Assembly: GCA_963783505.1 (NCBI GenBank)
Contig: CAWAOP010000056.1
Span: forward strand, 186,001-250,000
DNA from: BOG-224 sp963783505
GTDB lineage: Bacteria; Acidobacteriota; Terriglobia; Bryobacterales; Bryobacteraceae
DNA length: 64,000 nucleotides
Direction: 5' to 3'
Of the stretch, positions 26,222 to 34,405 are shown piece by piece (within the stretch, counting starts at the first letter, position 1; each line of letters starts with the position of its first letter). The translations under genes and the position numbers were made by a program. The notes under the pieces are model-generated. The model searched no databases, was not told the origin of the DNA, and was given only the letters and a program-made list of their open reading frames with translations.

Positions 26222-26314
26222 GTGGCGCACGCTTAAGCGTGCCGTCGCAAGCTTCAGCTTGCGGTCGGGACGTCGAACTGAAGTTCGCCGCGGCACGCTG
26301 AAGGCGTGCGCCAC
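26222..26314. repeat. 93-bp palindromic element of a related type
   Basis: Terminal repeats GTGGCGCACGC (26222-26232) and GCGTGCGCCAC (26304-26314). Internal hairpins CACGCTTAAGCGTG, CGCAAGCTTCAGCTTGCG, CGAACTGAAGTTCG and CACGCTGAAGGCGTG share the CTNNAG-like centre of the four-hairpin element but have different stems. It ends 20 bases from the lysS stop. Confidence 0.75.
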
Positions 26315-26333
26315 GGATAACGCCTTGCGTGCG

Positions 26334-27845
26334 TTACTTGGCATTCCCGTCCAACTCCCGCAGTTTATCCGCGAGACCGATGGGGCCCTCCGGCCGCAGC
26401 AGCGGGAACAGAATCACGTCGCGAATGGATCGCGAGCCGGTGAGGATCATGGTCAGGCGATCGATGCCGATGCCTTCGCCGCCCGTGGGCGGCATGCCGT
26501 AGGCCAGCGCGCGCACATAGTCTTCGTCCATCTGGTGCGCTTCCTCGTCGCCTCGCTCGCGCATGGCAAGCTGCATTTCGAAGCGGCGGCGCTGCTCCTG
26601 CGGGTCGTTCAGCTCGGTGTAGGCATTGCCGATTTCCATGCCCGCCGCGTAGATTTCGAAACGCTCGACGAATGCCGGATCTTCGGGCTTGTTCTTGGAG
26701 AGCGGGGAAGTCTCGACCGGGTAATCGTAAATGATGGTCGGCTGGATCAATTTCGATTCGACGGTCCGCTCGAAAATATCCGCCAGCGCTTCGCCGGCCG
26801 AGCAGCGGTCGGAGTGGCGCAGAAGCCATTCGGGGTCGGCGACATTTTCCATGGATGGCGCGCCATCGCCCTCCCAGAAGCGAACCACCGCTTCGCGCAT
26901 TGTGTAGCGCTCCAGGCGGCTGAAATCGAGCTTGTTGCCCACGTATTCCACTTCGGCGGAGCCGGTGGCGTCGATCGCGGTCTGTCTCAGCAACTCCTCG
27001 GAAAAGTCCATCAGCAGGCGGTAATCGGCGTACGCCTGGTAGAACTCCAGCATGGTGAATTCCGGATTGTGGTGCGTGGAGAGGCCTTCGTTGCGGAAAT
27101 TGCGGTTGATTTCGTAAACCCGCTCCAGGCCGCCGACAATGAGCCGCTTCAAATACAATTCCGGCGCGATGCGCAGGTAGAGATCGATATCGAGCGTGTT
27201 GTGATGCGTGACGAAAGGGCGCGCCGTGGCGCCGCCGTATAGCGGCTGCATCATGGGCGTTTCCACTTCCACGAAGCCGCGAGCTTCGAGCTGGCGGCGC
27301 ATCGACGAGACGATCCTGGCCCGGGTCACGAACGTCTTGCGCACCTCGGGATTGGCGATCAGGTCCAGGTAGCGCTGCCGGTAGCGCGTCTCCACGTCCT
27401 CGAGCCCGTGCCATTTCTCGGGCATGGAAAGCAGCGTCTTGGAAAGGAACTCGACCTTTTCCACGTGCACGCTCAGCTCGCCGGTGCGCGTGCGGAATAC
27501 GTAGCCCTCGACGCCGATGATGTCGCCGATATCCAGGGCCTTGAAGGTCGCAAAATCGCGCTCGGGGACCGCGTCCCGCTTCACGTAAATCTGAAGGCGC
27601 TCGCCGTTCTGTTGCAGGTGCGCGAAGCCCGCCTTACCCATGAGGCGCAGGGTCATGACGCGCCCCGCCACGCGCACGCGGTTCTCGGGCGTGAGAGCTT
27701 CCGCCGGTTTTGGGCCGAACTCGGCGATAATCTCCGGAATGGTATGCGAAAAATCGAATCGCCGGCCGTAGGGACGGTAGCCCGCGGCTTCGATTTCGCG
27801 AATGCGCTCCAAGCGCTGCTTTAAGAGTTCGTCTTCGAGGGACAA
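26334..27845 (-). CDS. lysS: Lysyl-tRNA synthetase, class II
   Basis: Charges tRNA-Lys. 503 residues, full length. N-terminal anticodon-binding OB fold (VRVAGRVMTLRLMGKAGFAHLQ region), then the class II core with motif 2 (YEINRNFRNEGLSTHHNPEF) and motif 3 (GEGIGIDRLTMILTG). TTG at 27845 is taken as start because AAGGAG lies 7 bases upstream and no ATG is better placed. Divergent from a glycosyltransferase gene across a 42-base gap. Confidence 0.95.
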   Translation of the reverse strand: MSLEDELLKQRLERIREIEAAGYRPYGRRFDFSHTIPEIIAEFGPKPAEALTPENRVRVAGRVMTLRLMGKAGFAHLQQNGERLQIYVKRDAVPERDFATFKALDIGDIIGVEGYVFRTRTGELSVHVEKVEFLSKTLLSMPEKWHGLEDVETRYRQRYLDLIANPEVRKTFVTRARIVSSMRRQLEARGFVEVETPMMQPLYGGATARPFVTHHNTLDIDLYLRIAPELYLKRLIVGGLERVYEINRNFRNEGLSTHHNPEFTMLEFYQAYADYRLLMDFSEELLRQTAIDATGSAEVEYVGNKLDFSRLERYTMREAVVRFWEGDGAPSMENVADPEWLLRHSDRCSAGEALADIFERTVESKLIQPTIIYDYPVETSPLSKNKPEDPAFVERFEIYAAGMEIGNAYTELNDPQEQRRRFEMQLAMRERGDEEAHQMDEDYVRALAYGMPPTGGEGIGIDRLTMILTGSRSIRDVILFPLLRPEGPIGLADKLRELDGNAK

Positions 27846-27872
27846 CCGGGTCTCCTTGAGCGGAAATCAGCT

Positions 27873-27880
27873 ATTATAAT
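27873..27880. promoter_or_regulatory. Self-complementary -10 box shared by lysS and a glycosyltransferase
   Basis: ATTATAAT reads the same on both strands and contains TATAAT in each direction (27875-27880 plus, 27873-27878 minus). On the minus strand it sits well placed for lysS with its ribosome site 16 or more bases downstream. On the plus strand the predicted start falls at or next to the TTG at 27888, implying a leaderless message. No strong -35 is seen on either side. Confidence 0.45.
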
Positions 27881-27887
27881 TCTTCCT

Positions 27888-28601
27888 TTGCGCCGCTCTA
27901 TCTCTATTATCATTCCCGCGTTCAACGAAGAGCGGCGATTGCCCGCGACGCTCAGGAAAATTCGCGCCTACCTGGGTCGCTCCGGCTGGGAGTTTTCCGA
28001 AATCATACTGGTGAACGACGGCTCGCGCGACCGCACGGCGGAAGCCGGCCGCGCGGGCGGCGCGCGCGTTCTGGAGAACCCCGGCAACCGCGGAAAGGGT
28101 TACTCCGTGCGGCGCGGAATGCTGGAAGCGTGCGGCGAGTGGGCCTTGTTCACGGACGCCGATCTATCGGCGCCGATCGAGGAAATCGAGAAGCTATGGA
28201 GCGCCGCCGAAAGCGCCGGCGCGAGCGTGGCGATCGGTTCTCGCGCCCTGGACCGTTCGCTGATCGGCGTTCACCAGTCCGCATTCCGCGAAAACATGGG
28301 CCGCGTTTTCAATTTGGCGATGCGGCTGGTGACTGGCCTCCCGTTCCACGATACGCAATGCGGCTTCAAGCTCTTCGAGACCGGAGCGGTGCGCGAAGTG
28401 TTCCGGCGGCAGTTGCTCGATGGCTTCGGATTCGACGTCGAAGTGTTGTTCATCGCCCGGCGGTTGGGTTACCGCACGATCGAAGTGCCTGTCCGCTGGG
28501 ACAATGTTCTTGGCACGACGGTGAGCATGTGGCGCGGAGTACTGGCGTTTCTCGACCCCTTGAAGGTGCGGTGGAACGGGATCAGAGGCCGGTACAAGTG
28601 A
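27888..28601 (+). CDS. Glycosyltransferase family 2, dolichyl-phosphate-glucose-synthase-like
   Basis: 237 residues. SIIIPAFNEERRLPATL at the N-terminus, ILVNDGSRDRTAE, LFTDADLSAPIEEIEKL (the DAD metal site) and FHDTQCGFKLFETGAVREVF are hallmarks of the DPG-synthase branch of GT2, which puts a sugar on a polyprenyl phosphate carrier. No membrane helices, so it would act at the cytoplasmic face. TTG at 27888 is the first start in frame; there is no ribosome site, but a -10 box ends 7 bases earlier. Confidence 0.88.
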   Translation: MRRSISIIIPAFNEERRLPATLRKIRAYLGRSGWEFSEIILVNDGSRDRTAEAGRAGGARVLENPGNRGKGYSVRRGMLEACGEWALFTDADLSAPIEEIEKLWSAAESAGASVAIGSRALDRSLIGVHQSAFRENMGRVFNLAMRLVTGLPFHDTQCGFKLFETGAVREVFRRQLLDGFGFDVEVLFIARRLGYRTIEVPVRWDNVLGTTVSMWRGVLAFLDPLKVRWNGIRGRYK

Positions 28602-28621
28602 TGTAACGCCGCGGTTCCCGC

Positions 28622-29308
28622 CTACGCTTTCACGACCACTTCCCGGAGGCGGTCGCGGGCCAGGAAGAATTTTACCGACGCGAAGCAGCCGAAAAGCTTC
28701 TCCAGGCTGCGGTTATTGAAAAGCTGCGCGGGCTTGTGCGTTCCGTATGGCGCCACCTGAAGCGTTTTGACATCGAGCACCCGGAACGTGTACATCGAGA
28801 CGGTTTCCACCCGTTCGTCCGAGTGAAAGAAGGCCAGCATGTAGCTGCCGGGACGTACCATGCGGCGCAACCTCTCCACCACGGCGGTAAGAAGCGCAGG
28901 CGCCAGGTATTCCAGGACGTCCCAGACCAGGACTCCGTCAAAGTGCGCATCCGGGTAATCGAGCGTGTGCTTGAGGAAATAGTCGATGCGGCCCGGATTG
29001 GCCTGCTCCGCCCGGTCGTTTCCGAACGTCTCGTTCAGGAGTTCGATGAAGTCCTCGGAGTAGAGCCGATGGCCCAGGCCGGTGATGAAGCTGACGTTCT
29101 GCTGCGTGGCTCCGCCTAAATCGAGTATGTTCAACCCGGATTCATCCCGAATGTGGGCGAAGAATTCCTCCAGGCCGCGGCTGGGACGCACGACCGCGTC
29201 CTCCGCGATTTCCGCTTTCCGGCTTGGGAACGAGCCTCCGCGCGCGCCGCCCCCCTCCGCCGGCGAGCGGCCATGGAAGATTGCTTTCAGCGGGCCGGGA
29301 AGCGGCAT
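28622..29308 (-). CDS. Class I SAM-dependent methyltransferase
   Basis: 228 residues. ILDLGGATQQNVSFI is motif I of the Rossmann SAM fold, and FDGVLVWDVLEYLAPALL is motif IV. The N-terminal 40 residues are low complexity. Substrate unknown. It lies 22 bases downstream of bactofilin on the same strand, so the two are probably co-transcribed; a role in the cell envelope would fit but is not shown by the sequence. Confidence 0.8.
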   Translation of the reverse strand: MPLPGPLKAIFHGRSPAEGGGARGGSFPSRKAEIAEDAVVRPSRGLEEFFAHIRDESGLNILDLGGATQQNVSFITGLGHRLYSEDFIELLNETFGNDRAEQANPGRIDYFLKHTLDYPDAHFDGVLVWDVLEYLAPALLTAVVERLRRMVRPGSYMLAFFHSDERVETVSMYTFRVLDVKTLQVAPYGTHKPAQLFNNRSLEKLFGCFASVKFFLARDRLREVVVKA

Positions 29309-29330
29309 GGGCGGGGCTCGTTTCCCGAAC

Positions 29331-29897
29331 TCAGAGCTTGTCCGAAACGATCGGGATTGCCTGTTGCGCCGGAGGCGCCGGCTGCGAAACCAGAGCGGGC
29401 CGCTGCGGCGGCCTGAGCGGTTCGGGCTTTACGATGTCGATGCTGCCCTTGAAGTACGCGCCGTCCTCGATGATGATTCTGGCAGTCTTGATGTCGCCCA
29501 CGAGCTTGGCTTCCTTGCGGATCTCCAGCTTCTCGGAAGCCTCCACGTTGCCGTGAATGGAGCCGATGGCGACCACTTCGCGCACTTTGATGCCGGCTTT
29601 GACGGAGCCATTCGGCCCGATCGTGAGCTTGTTCTCCAGGGCTTCGATCGAACCCTCCACCTCGCCGTCCACGTACAGATCTTCCTTGCTAAACATATTA
29701 CCCACGATCTTCACGGCCTTGCCGATATGGGTGGGGCCGCCGCGGGTTTCCGGCTCGAATCGGCCGACGGGCGTGCTGGACACTGGCTTAGTCTCCTTCT
29801 TGATCGGTTCTACGGGTGGTGGCGGCGGCGCCGCGGCGGGCGGGGCCGGAGGAAAGCTCGGCTTGAACGATTCCTCTTCCTTGCGTCTATTCCACAC
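29331..29897 (-). CDS. Bactofilin (polymer-forming cytoskeletal protein)
   Basis: 188 residues. The core, about residues 55-155, is the DUF583/bactofilin beta-helix: HIGKAVKIVGNMFSKEDLYV, GEVEGSIEALENKLTIGPNG, GSIHGNVEASEKLEIRKEAK and GDIKTARIIIEDGAYFKGSI. It is flanked by proline-rich, disordered N- and C-termini as usual. Bactofilins polymerise without nucleotide and organise cell-shape or envelope machinery. Confidence 0.93.
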   Translation of the reverse strand: MWNRRKEEESFKPSFPPAPPAAAPPPPPVEPIKKETKPVSSTPVGRFEPETRGGPTHIGKAVKIVGNMFSKEDLYVDGEVEGSIEALENKLTIGPNGSVKAGIKVREVVAIGSIHGNVEASEKLEIRKEAKLVGDIKTARIIIEDGAYFKGSIDIVKPEPLRPPQRPALVSQPAPPAQQAIPIVSDKL

Positions 29898-30009
29898 AGG
29901 CGCTACCTCCCGGCTCGCAATTTAGTTGGTTCATGACGCTGTCCTATAGTCTATAAGGCGACCCGGTAAAAGGCAATCCTATCCTGAAATGAGCGCGCCC
30001 GGTCAACGA

Positions 30010-30546
30010 TTACGCCCCCGGCGCGCCGTCGAGCACGCAGATATCGTCGAGATTGCGGTAGCGCTCGGCATAGTCCAAGCCGTAGCCGACCACGAACTCG
30101 TCGGGGATTTTGAAGCCTACGTAAGCGACATCCACGGGCCGCTGCCGCCGGTCTGGCTTGTCGAGCAGGGCGACAATGCGGATCGAGCGCGGGTTCCGCT
30201 GTTCCAAAACGTGGATGAGATACGCCAGGGTGATGCCGCTGTCCACGATGTCTTCCACCACGAGCACGTTGGCGTCTTCGAGCGACGCATCCAGATCCTT
30301 GGTCACCTTGACTTCGCCCGACGTGCTCTTGCCTTTTCCGTAAGTCGAGATGCCCATGAAGTCCACGGTGACATCCCGATGCATGGCCCGCGCCAGATCG
30401 GTCATGAAAAAGCTGGCGCCTTTGAGGATGCAGATCATGTGCAGGCCGCCCTCCGGATAGTCGCGCGAGATCTGCTCGCCAAGCTCCATAATGCGAGCCT
30501 TGATTCGATCGGAGGAGATGAGGACGCGCAGTTTGGGATCGGTCAT
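30010..30546 (-). CDS. hpt: Hypoxanthine phosphoribosyltransferase
   Basis: Purine salvage: hypoxanthine or guanine plus PRPP to nucleotide. 178 residues. PRPP loop VLVVEDIVDSGITL and the flexible loop MGISTYGKGKSTSG are clear. ATG at 30546 with AAGGAGAG upstream is chosen; a longer open frame extends into the preceding gene but has no support. It follows the peptidase-like gene by 13 bases. Confidence 0.93.
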   Translation of the reverse strand: MTDPKLRVLISSDRIKARIMELGEQISRDYPEGGLHMICILKGASFFMTDLARAMHRDVTVDFMGISTYGKGKSTSGEVKVTKDLDASLEDANVLVVEDIVDSGITLAYLIHVLEQRNPRSIRIVALLDKPDRRQRPVDVAYVGFKIPDEFVVGYGLDYAERYRNLDDICVLDGAPGA

Positions 30547-30559
30547 GACTCTCCTTGTA

Positions 30560-31375
30560 TCAGCCGCCGCTCGGTATGCGGGTACTGAGCGGGCCGATGT
30601 GGATGTGCGCTCCGGTGGCCTTGCCGGGCACGGCCTGACGGAACGAGTAGAACGGAACCTTTTTGAGCATGAGGAACGCGCGCAGCCACTGGCCTTCCGT
30701 CGAATCGGGCTGAAGAGCGACGTCGACGCGCCCGGTGTGGTCGAAGCCCAATGCGCGGTGCGTGGCGGTCTCGCCTTCGGCGCTGATGGGAAGAGGCTTG
30801 TGGAACTGGTCTTCGTACGCGTGTACGATATCGCCGAGATCCGCCATGGTGAAAACGCCGGCGCCGTCGTAATGGTCCGCGATCCCCGACGAGGCGAGCG
30901 TGGCGCGGCCGCGCCAGCTTTCTTCGCCGGCTTCCACGCGGGCCATGTCCGCGATTTCATGCACGAGGTCCGCGCGCGATTGAGCCAGAGCCTTTTCCGT
31001 TTCAGCGGCCTGAACCCGCTGGCGCGGCGCCTCCAGGGTCGCAGGGCCGGCGGCGCTCGCGTTTACGAGCTTTTCGGCGGCTGCCAAAGCCTGGCGGCGG
31101 CGGTCCAGACGGCGGTCGGCGGCGGCCAGCATGCCGCCGGCCTGCTCTTCGGTGAGATCGCCGTAGAGAGTCCTGCTCAGGATGGCCTCGTCCTCGGCGT
31201 CCGCGAGAGCGTTCCGCGCTTTCTCCAATTGAACCGGCGCCGCCGCGCCCACTTTGACCAGGACCTCGATCCGCTCGACCTCGGCTTGCGCGCGCGCGAT
31301 GCCCGAATCGCCCGTGGACTGCCCGAACAAAGAGAGAACGCCCGCCAAAAAGATCGTGCTGAGAGAAAATCGCAT
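30560..31375 (-). CDS. Secreted coiled-coil protein with peptidase M15-like C-terminal domain
   Basis: 271 residues. Signal peptide MRFSLSTIFLAGVLSLFGQ; ATG at 31375 preferred over an upstream frame. Residues about 25-145 are rich in Ala, Glu, Arg and Gln and likely form a coiled coil. The C-terminal 100 residues hold GFDHTGRVDVAL and GAHIHIGP, which look like the H-x-D and HxH zinc ligands of M15-type peptidases (D-Ala-D-Ala carboxypeptidase fold). A cell-wall role is inferred. Close to hpt. Confidence 0.6.
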   Translation of the reverse strand: MRFSLSTIFLAGVLSLFGQSTGDSGIARAQAEVERIEVLVKVGAAAPVQLEKARNALADAEDEAILSRTLYGDLTEEQAGGMLAAADRRLDRRRQALAAAEKLVNASAAGPATLEAPRQRVQAAETEKALAQSRADLVHEIADMARVEAGEESWRGRATLASSGIADHYDGAGVFTMADLGDIVHAYEDQFHKPLPISAEGETATHRALGFDHTGRVDVALQPDSTEGQWLRAFLMLKKVPFYSFRQAVPGKATGAHIHIGPLSTRIPSGG

Positions 31376-31433
31376 GCGGGTAGACGCACCATTGTAACGA
31401 AATCCGCAGTACGATACTGAGCAGGAGCCTATT

Positions 31434-31821
31434 CTGAAGCGGACTGAAGCCATTCACAAACCGGAAGAGTCAAACGCAATTCCATCCTGGCTTGTCGCCG
31501 TCCGCGCCGCCGAATCCAAGAAAGCCGTTGAACGTGCGCGTGCTTGACCTCACGGGCATCGCGTCTTTTGCGGACTATTTCGTGATTGCGACGGGCGCGA
31601 ACCAGAGGCAGGTGCAGGCGATCAGCGACGAGGTGGGCCTGCGATTAAAGAAGGAGGCGGGCGAACTCCCTACCAATATCGAAGGCTACAACCAGGCCGA
31701 ATGGGTGCTGGCGGATTACGGCGACATGCTCGTGCACGTGTTTTCGCCGCGAGCGCGCGAGTACTATGCCCTGGAGCGCCTGTGGCGCGCCGCGAAGCAG
31801 GTGGAAATACCTGGGGCCTAG
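31434..31821 (+). CDS. rsfS: Ribosomal silencing factor RsfS, frameshifted near the N-terminus
   Basis: RsfS binds ribosomal protein L14 and blocks subunit joining. The body is clear (VRVLDLTGIASFADYFVIAT, GYNQAEWVLADYGDMLVHVF). The frame open from a TTG at 31492 gives an odd proline-rich start. The frame one base away reads SWLVAVRAAESKKAV, the normal family N-terminus, and joins the body if one base is removed around 31530-31532. In that frame an AGGAG site at 31423-31427 precedes CTG at 31434, with no ATG, GTG or TTG available. Either one inserted base plus a CTG start, or the shorter 109-residue frame from 31492, is used. rlmH follows after 6 bases. Confidence 0.8.
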
Positions 31822-31827
31822 CCCCCA

Positions 31828-32247
31828 ATGAAGCTCTACATCTACTTCATCGGCAAACCTAAGGACGCCCACACGAACGCCGTGGCGGCGGATTTCGTGG
31901 CGCGTGCGTCGCGGTATGCGCCCACCGAAATGCGCGAGATCCGGCCGGAACGGTTCGCTCCTTGGGAGAAGCACCCGGCGGCGCAACAGATCTATCTCGA
32001 TCCCGCCGGCAGGCAGTTCGATTCGGCCGCGTTCGCCGGATTGATAGGGAAAGCGGAGATGGAGGGCCGCGACTTGGTTTTCGTGGTGGGCGGACACGAC
32101 GGGCTCCCGGCGGGATGGAGCGCGCGCGCGGGACTGCTTCTGTCGCTTTCGGCGATGACTTTTCCGCACGAGTTGGCCCGGGCGATGCTGGCCGAGCAGA
32201 TCTACCGCGCCTTCGCCACGTTGCGGGGCCATCCGTACCCGCGATAA
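31828..32247 (+). CDS. rlmH: 23S rRNA pseudouridine-1915 N3-methyltransferase
   Basis: 139 residues, SPOUT-class methyltransferase acting on helix 69 of 23S rRNA. The trefoil-knot motifs VFVVGGHDGLP and LSLSAMTFPHELARAMLAEQ and the C-terminal HPYPR are diagnostic. Follows rsfS, a widely conserved pairing in bacteria. Confidence 0.95.
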   Translation: MKLYIYFIGKPKDAHTNAVAADFVARASRYAPTEMREIRPERFAPWEKHPAAQQIYLDPAGRQFDSAAFAGLIGKAEMEGRDLVFVVGGHDGLPAGWSARAGLLLSLSAMTFPHELARAMLAEQIYRAFATLRGHPYPR

Positions 32248-32262
32248 GGTAAGAGCTATTGC

Positions 32263-33117
32263 ATGTCTTGGTTCCAAAGAGATAGAACGTCCGGAGAGAA
32301 GGTCCAGCGCATCGAGGGCAAAGGCCGTGTGCGAACGGAAGGCCTTTGGCAGAAGTGCGAAGGCTGCCGCCAGATCATCTGGAAGAAAGATCTGGAGGCA
32401 AACTGGAACGTCTGTCCCAAGTGCGGCGCGCATTCGCGCCTCGATGCGGCCCTGCGCTTGAAGATGATGCTCGACGGCGGCGAATTCGCCACGTTCGACG
32501 ACGGGCTGCAATCGTCCGACCCGCTCGGTTTCGTGGATAGCAAAGCGTACAAGGATCGCTTGAAGGGGATGGAGGCGGCCACGGCGCTCAAGGACGCGAT
32601 CATCGGCGCCGAAGGCAGGCTGGACGGGCGGCCCATTCAAATCTGCTCCATGGAAATACGCTTCATCGGCGGAAGCATGGGATGCGTGGTAGGCGAGAAA
32701 ATCACGCGAGCCATCGAGCGCTCCCTCGATCGCAGGCAGCCGCTGGTGATCGTATCGGCTTCCGGCGGCGCACGCATGCAGGAAGGGGCCGTCAGCCTGA
32801 TGCAGATGGGCAAAATCTGCTCCGCGCTCATGCGCCTGGATGAAGCTCGCATCCCTTACATCAGCGTGCTTACGGACCCGACCACCGGCGGCGTCACGGC
32901 CAGCTATGCCATGCTGGGCGATTTGAACATCGCGGAGCCGGGCGCGCTGATCGGGTTTGCGGGTCCGCGCGTCATCGAGCAGACCATTCGCCAGAAACTC
33001 CCCGAAGGATTCCAGCGCTCCGAGTTCCTTCTCAAGCACGGCATGCTGGACGCCGTGGTCCCCCGCCTGGAATTGAAGGCTTACATCTCCAAGGCGCTTC
33101 ATTTCTTCGTAGGCTAA
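32263..33117 (+). CDS. accD: Acetyl-CoA carboxylase carboxyltransferase subunit beta
   Basis: 284 residues; with AccA transfers carboxyl from biotin to acetyl-CoA in fatty-acid synthesis. N-terminal zinc ribbon C32, C35, C51, C54 (CEGC and CPKC). Carboxyltransferase core: VIVSASGGARMQEGAVSLMQM, LTDPTTGGVTASYAMLGD and IGFAGPRVIEQT. Its TAA is followed immediately by the folC GTG. Confidence 0.96.
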   Translation: MSWFQRDRTSGEKVQRIEGKGRVRTEGLWQKCEGCRQIIWKKDLEANWNVCPKCGAHSRLDAALRLKMMLDGGEFATFDDGLQSSDPLGFVDSKAYKDRLKGMEAATALKDAIIGAEGRLDGRPIQICSMEIRFIGGSMGCVVGEKITRAIERSLDRRQPLVIVSASGGARMQEGAVSLMQMGKICSALMRLDEARIPYISVLTDPTTGGVTASYAMLGDLNIAEPGALIGFAGPRVIEQTIRQKLPEGFQRSEFLLKHGMLDAVVPRLELKAYISKALHFFVG

Positions 33118-34392
33118 GTGAATTACCCGGATTCGGTTCAGTTCCTCTACGCCCTAGGCAACGAGATCAAAACGGCCAAACTCGGCCTGGAGCGGATTGG
33201 TACGGTGCTCGACGGGCTCGACCGGCCGCAAGAGCGCTGCCGGTTCGTCCACGTAGCGGGAACCAACGGCAAAGGCTCTACGTGCGCGATGGTCGAATCG
33301 GGCCTGCGCGCCGGCGGTTTGCGCACCGGGCTCTTCACCTCTCCGCATCTCAGCGAGCCTACCGAACGCGTCCGTATCGATGGCAGCCCGGTCAGCGCGG
33401 AGCGCTTCACGGAGGCCTTTAACCAGGTGCACGACGCCGTGGAACGGCTGTCGATCGCGGGCCGCATCGACATGCACGCGACATACTTCGAGACCGTCAC
33501 GGCCATGGCCCTGCTGATATTCGCCGAAGAAAAGCTCGGCTTGGCTGTCCTTGAGGTCGGGTTAGGCGGACGGCTCGATGCGACCAACATTGTGACGCCG
33601 GCGCTGTGCGCCATCACTCCGGTCGATTTCGATCACGAAGCGTTTTTAGGGCGCAGCCTGGAGGCCATCGCCGGCGAGAAGGCGGGGATACTGAAGCCCG
33701 GCGTCCCGGCGGTCGTCGCCGCGCAGCGTCCGGAAGCCGAGCGGACTCTGCGGGCCCAGGCCGGCGCCGTGGGAGCGCCCCTCGCGTCGGCGGCCGATTG
33801 GATCGTCACTGATTTGGACATCGACGCGCGAGGAAGCCGTTTCCGTTTGTCCGGAGAGGCGAAGTTCGATATCCGTTGCCCTTTGGCCGGGGATCACCAG
33901 GTGGAGAACGCGCGCCTGGCGGCCGTTGCGCTCTACAAGTTGGGCGTATCCAAGGCCGCGATTGAAGAGGGCATCGCGAACGCGCGGTGGGCGGGGCGCC
34001 TGGAGCGGGTGTCCGAAGACCCGGAGATCATTCTCGATGGAGCGCACAACCCGGCTGGGGCGCGCGCTCTGGCGGCATATATCGACCGGTTCTATTCCGG
34101 ACGGGCGGTTCGCCTGATTTACGGCGCCATGCGCGATAAAGCGGTGGAGGAAATGGCGGGCATCCTGTTTCCGCGAGCCACCGAGGTGATTCTAACGGCC
34201 CCGAAACAGGCGCGCGCCGTGTCACCCGCCACGCTGGCGGCTCTTGCCGATCATCCGCATGTGCGGATGGCCGCGACCATCGAGGAAGCGCTCAGGAGCG
34301 GAACTGGGCCATGCGATGTGACGTTCGTTACCGGCTCTCTTTTCCTGGTGGCTGAAGCGCGCGCGCTATTGGCGGCGGCCCCTCTGTTATGA
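33118..34392 (+). CDS. folC: Folylpolyglutamate/dihydrofolate synthase
   Basis: 424 residues, Mur-ligase fold. ATP loop VAGTNGKGSTCAMVESGL, LEVGLGGRLDATNIV, ITPVDFDHEAFLG and ILDGAHNPAGARAL. Adds glutamate to folates; whether it also makes dihydrofolate cannot be judged. GTG start directly abuts accD, an arrangement (accD-folC) common in many bacteria. Confidence 0.93.
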   Translation: MNYPDSVQFLYALGNEIKTAKLGLERIGTVLDGLDRPQERCRFVHVAGTNGKGSTCAMVESGLRAGGLRTGLFTSPHLSEPTERVRIDGSPVSAERFTEAFNQVHDAVERLSIAGRIDMHATYFETVTAMALLIFAEEKLGLAVLEVGLGGRLDATNIVTPALCAITPVDFDHEAFLGRSLEAIAGEKAGILKPGVPAVVAAQRPEAERTLRAQAGAVGAPLASAADWIVTDLDIDARGSRFRLSGEAKFDIRCPLAGDHQVENARLAAVALYKLGVSKAAIEEGIANARWAGRLERVSEDPEIILDGAHNPAGARALAAYIDRFYSGRAVRLIYGAMRDKAVEEMAGILFPRATEVILTAPKQARAVSPATLAALADHPHVRMAATIEEALRSGTGPCDVTFVTGSLFLVAEARALLAAAPLL

Positions 34393-34405
34393 TTGCGGCG
34401 AAGCG

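Noticed and set aside
30547..30960. Long N-terminal extension of Hpt
   Set aside because: The extra residues are basic and unlike Hpt, and overlap the peptidase-like gene; the SD-supported ATG is at 30546.
31645..33102. Minus-strand frame of 485 codons over rsfS, rlmH and accD
   Set aside because: It spans three convincing genes on the other strand and has no domain.
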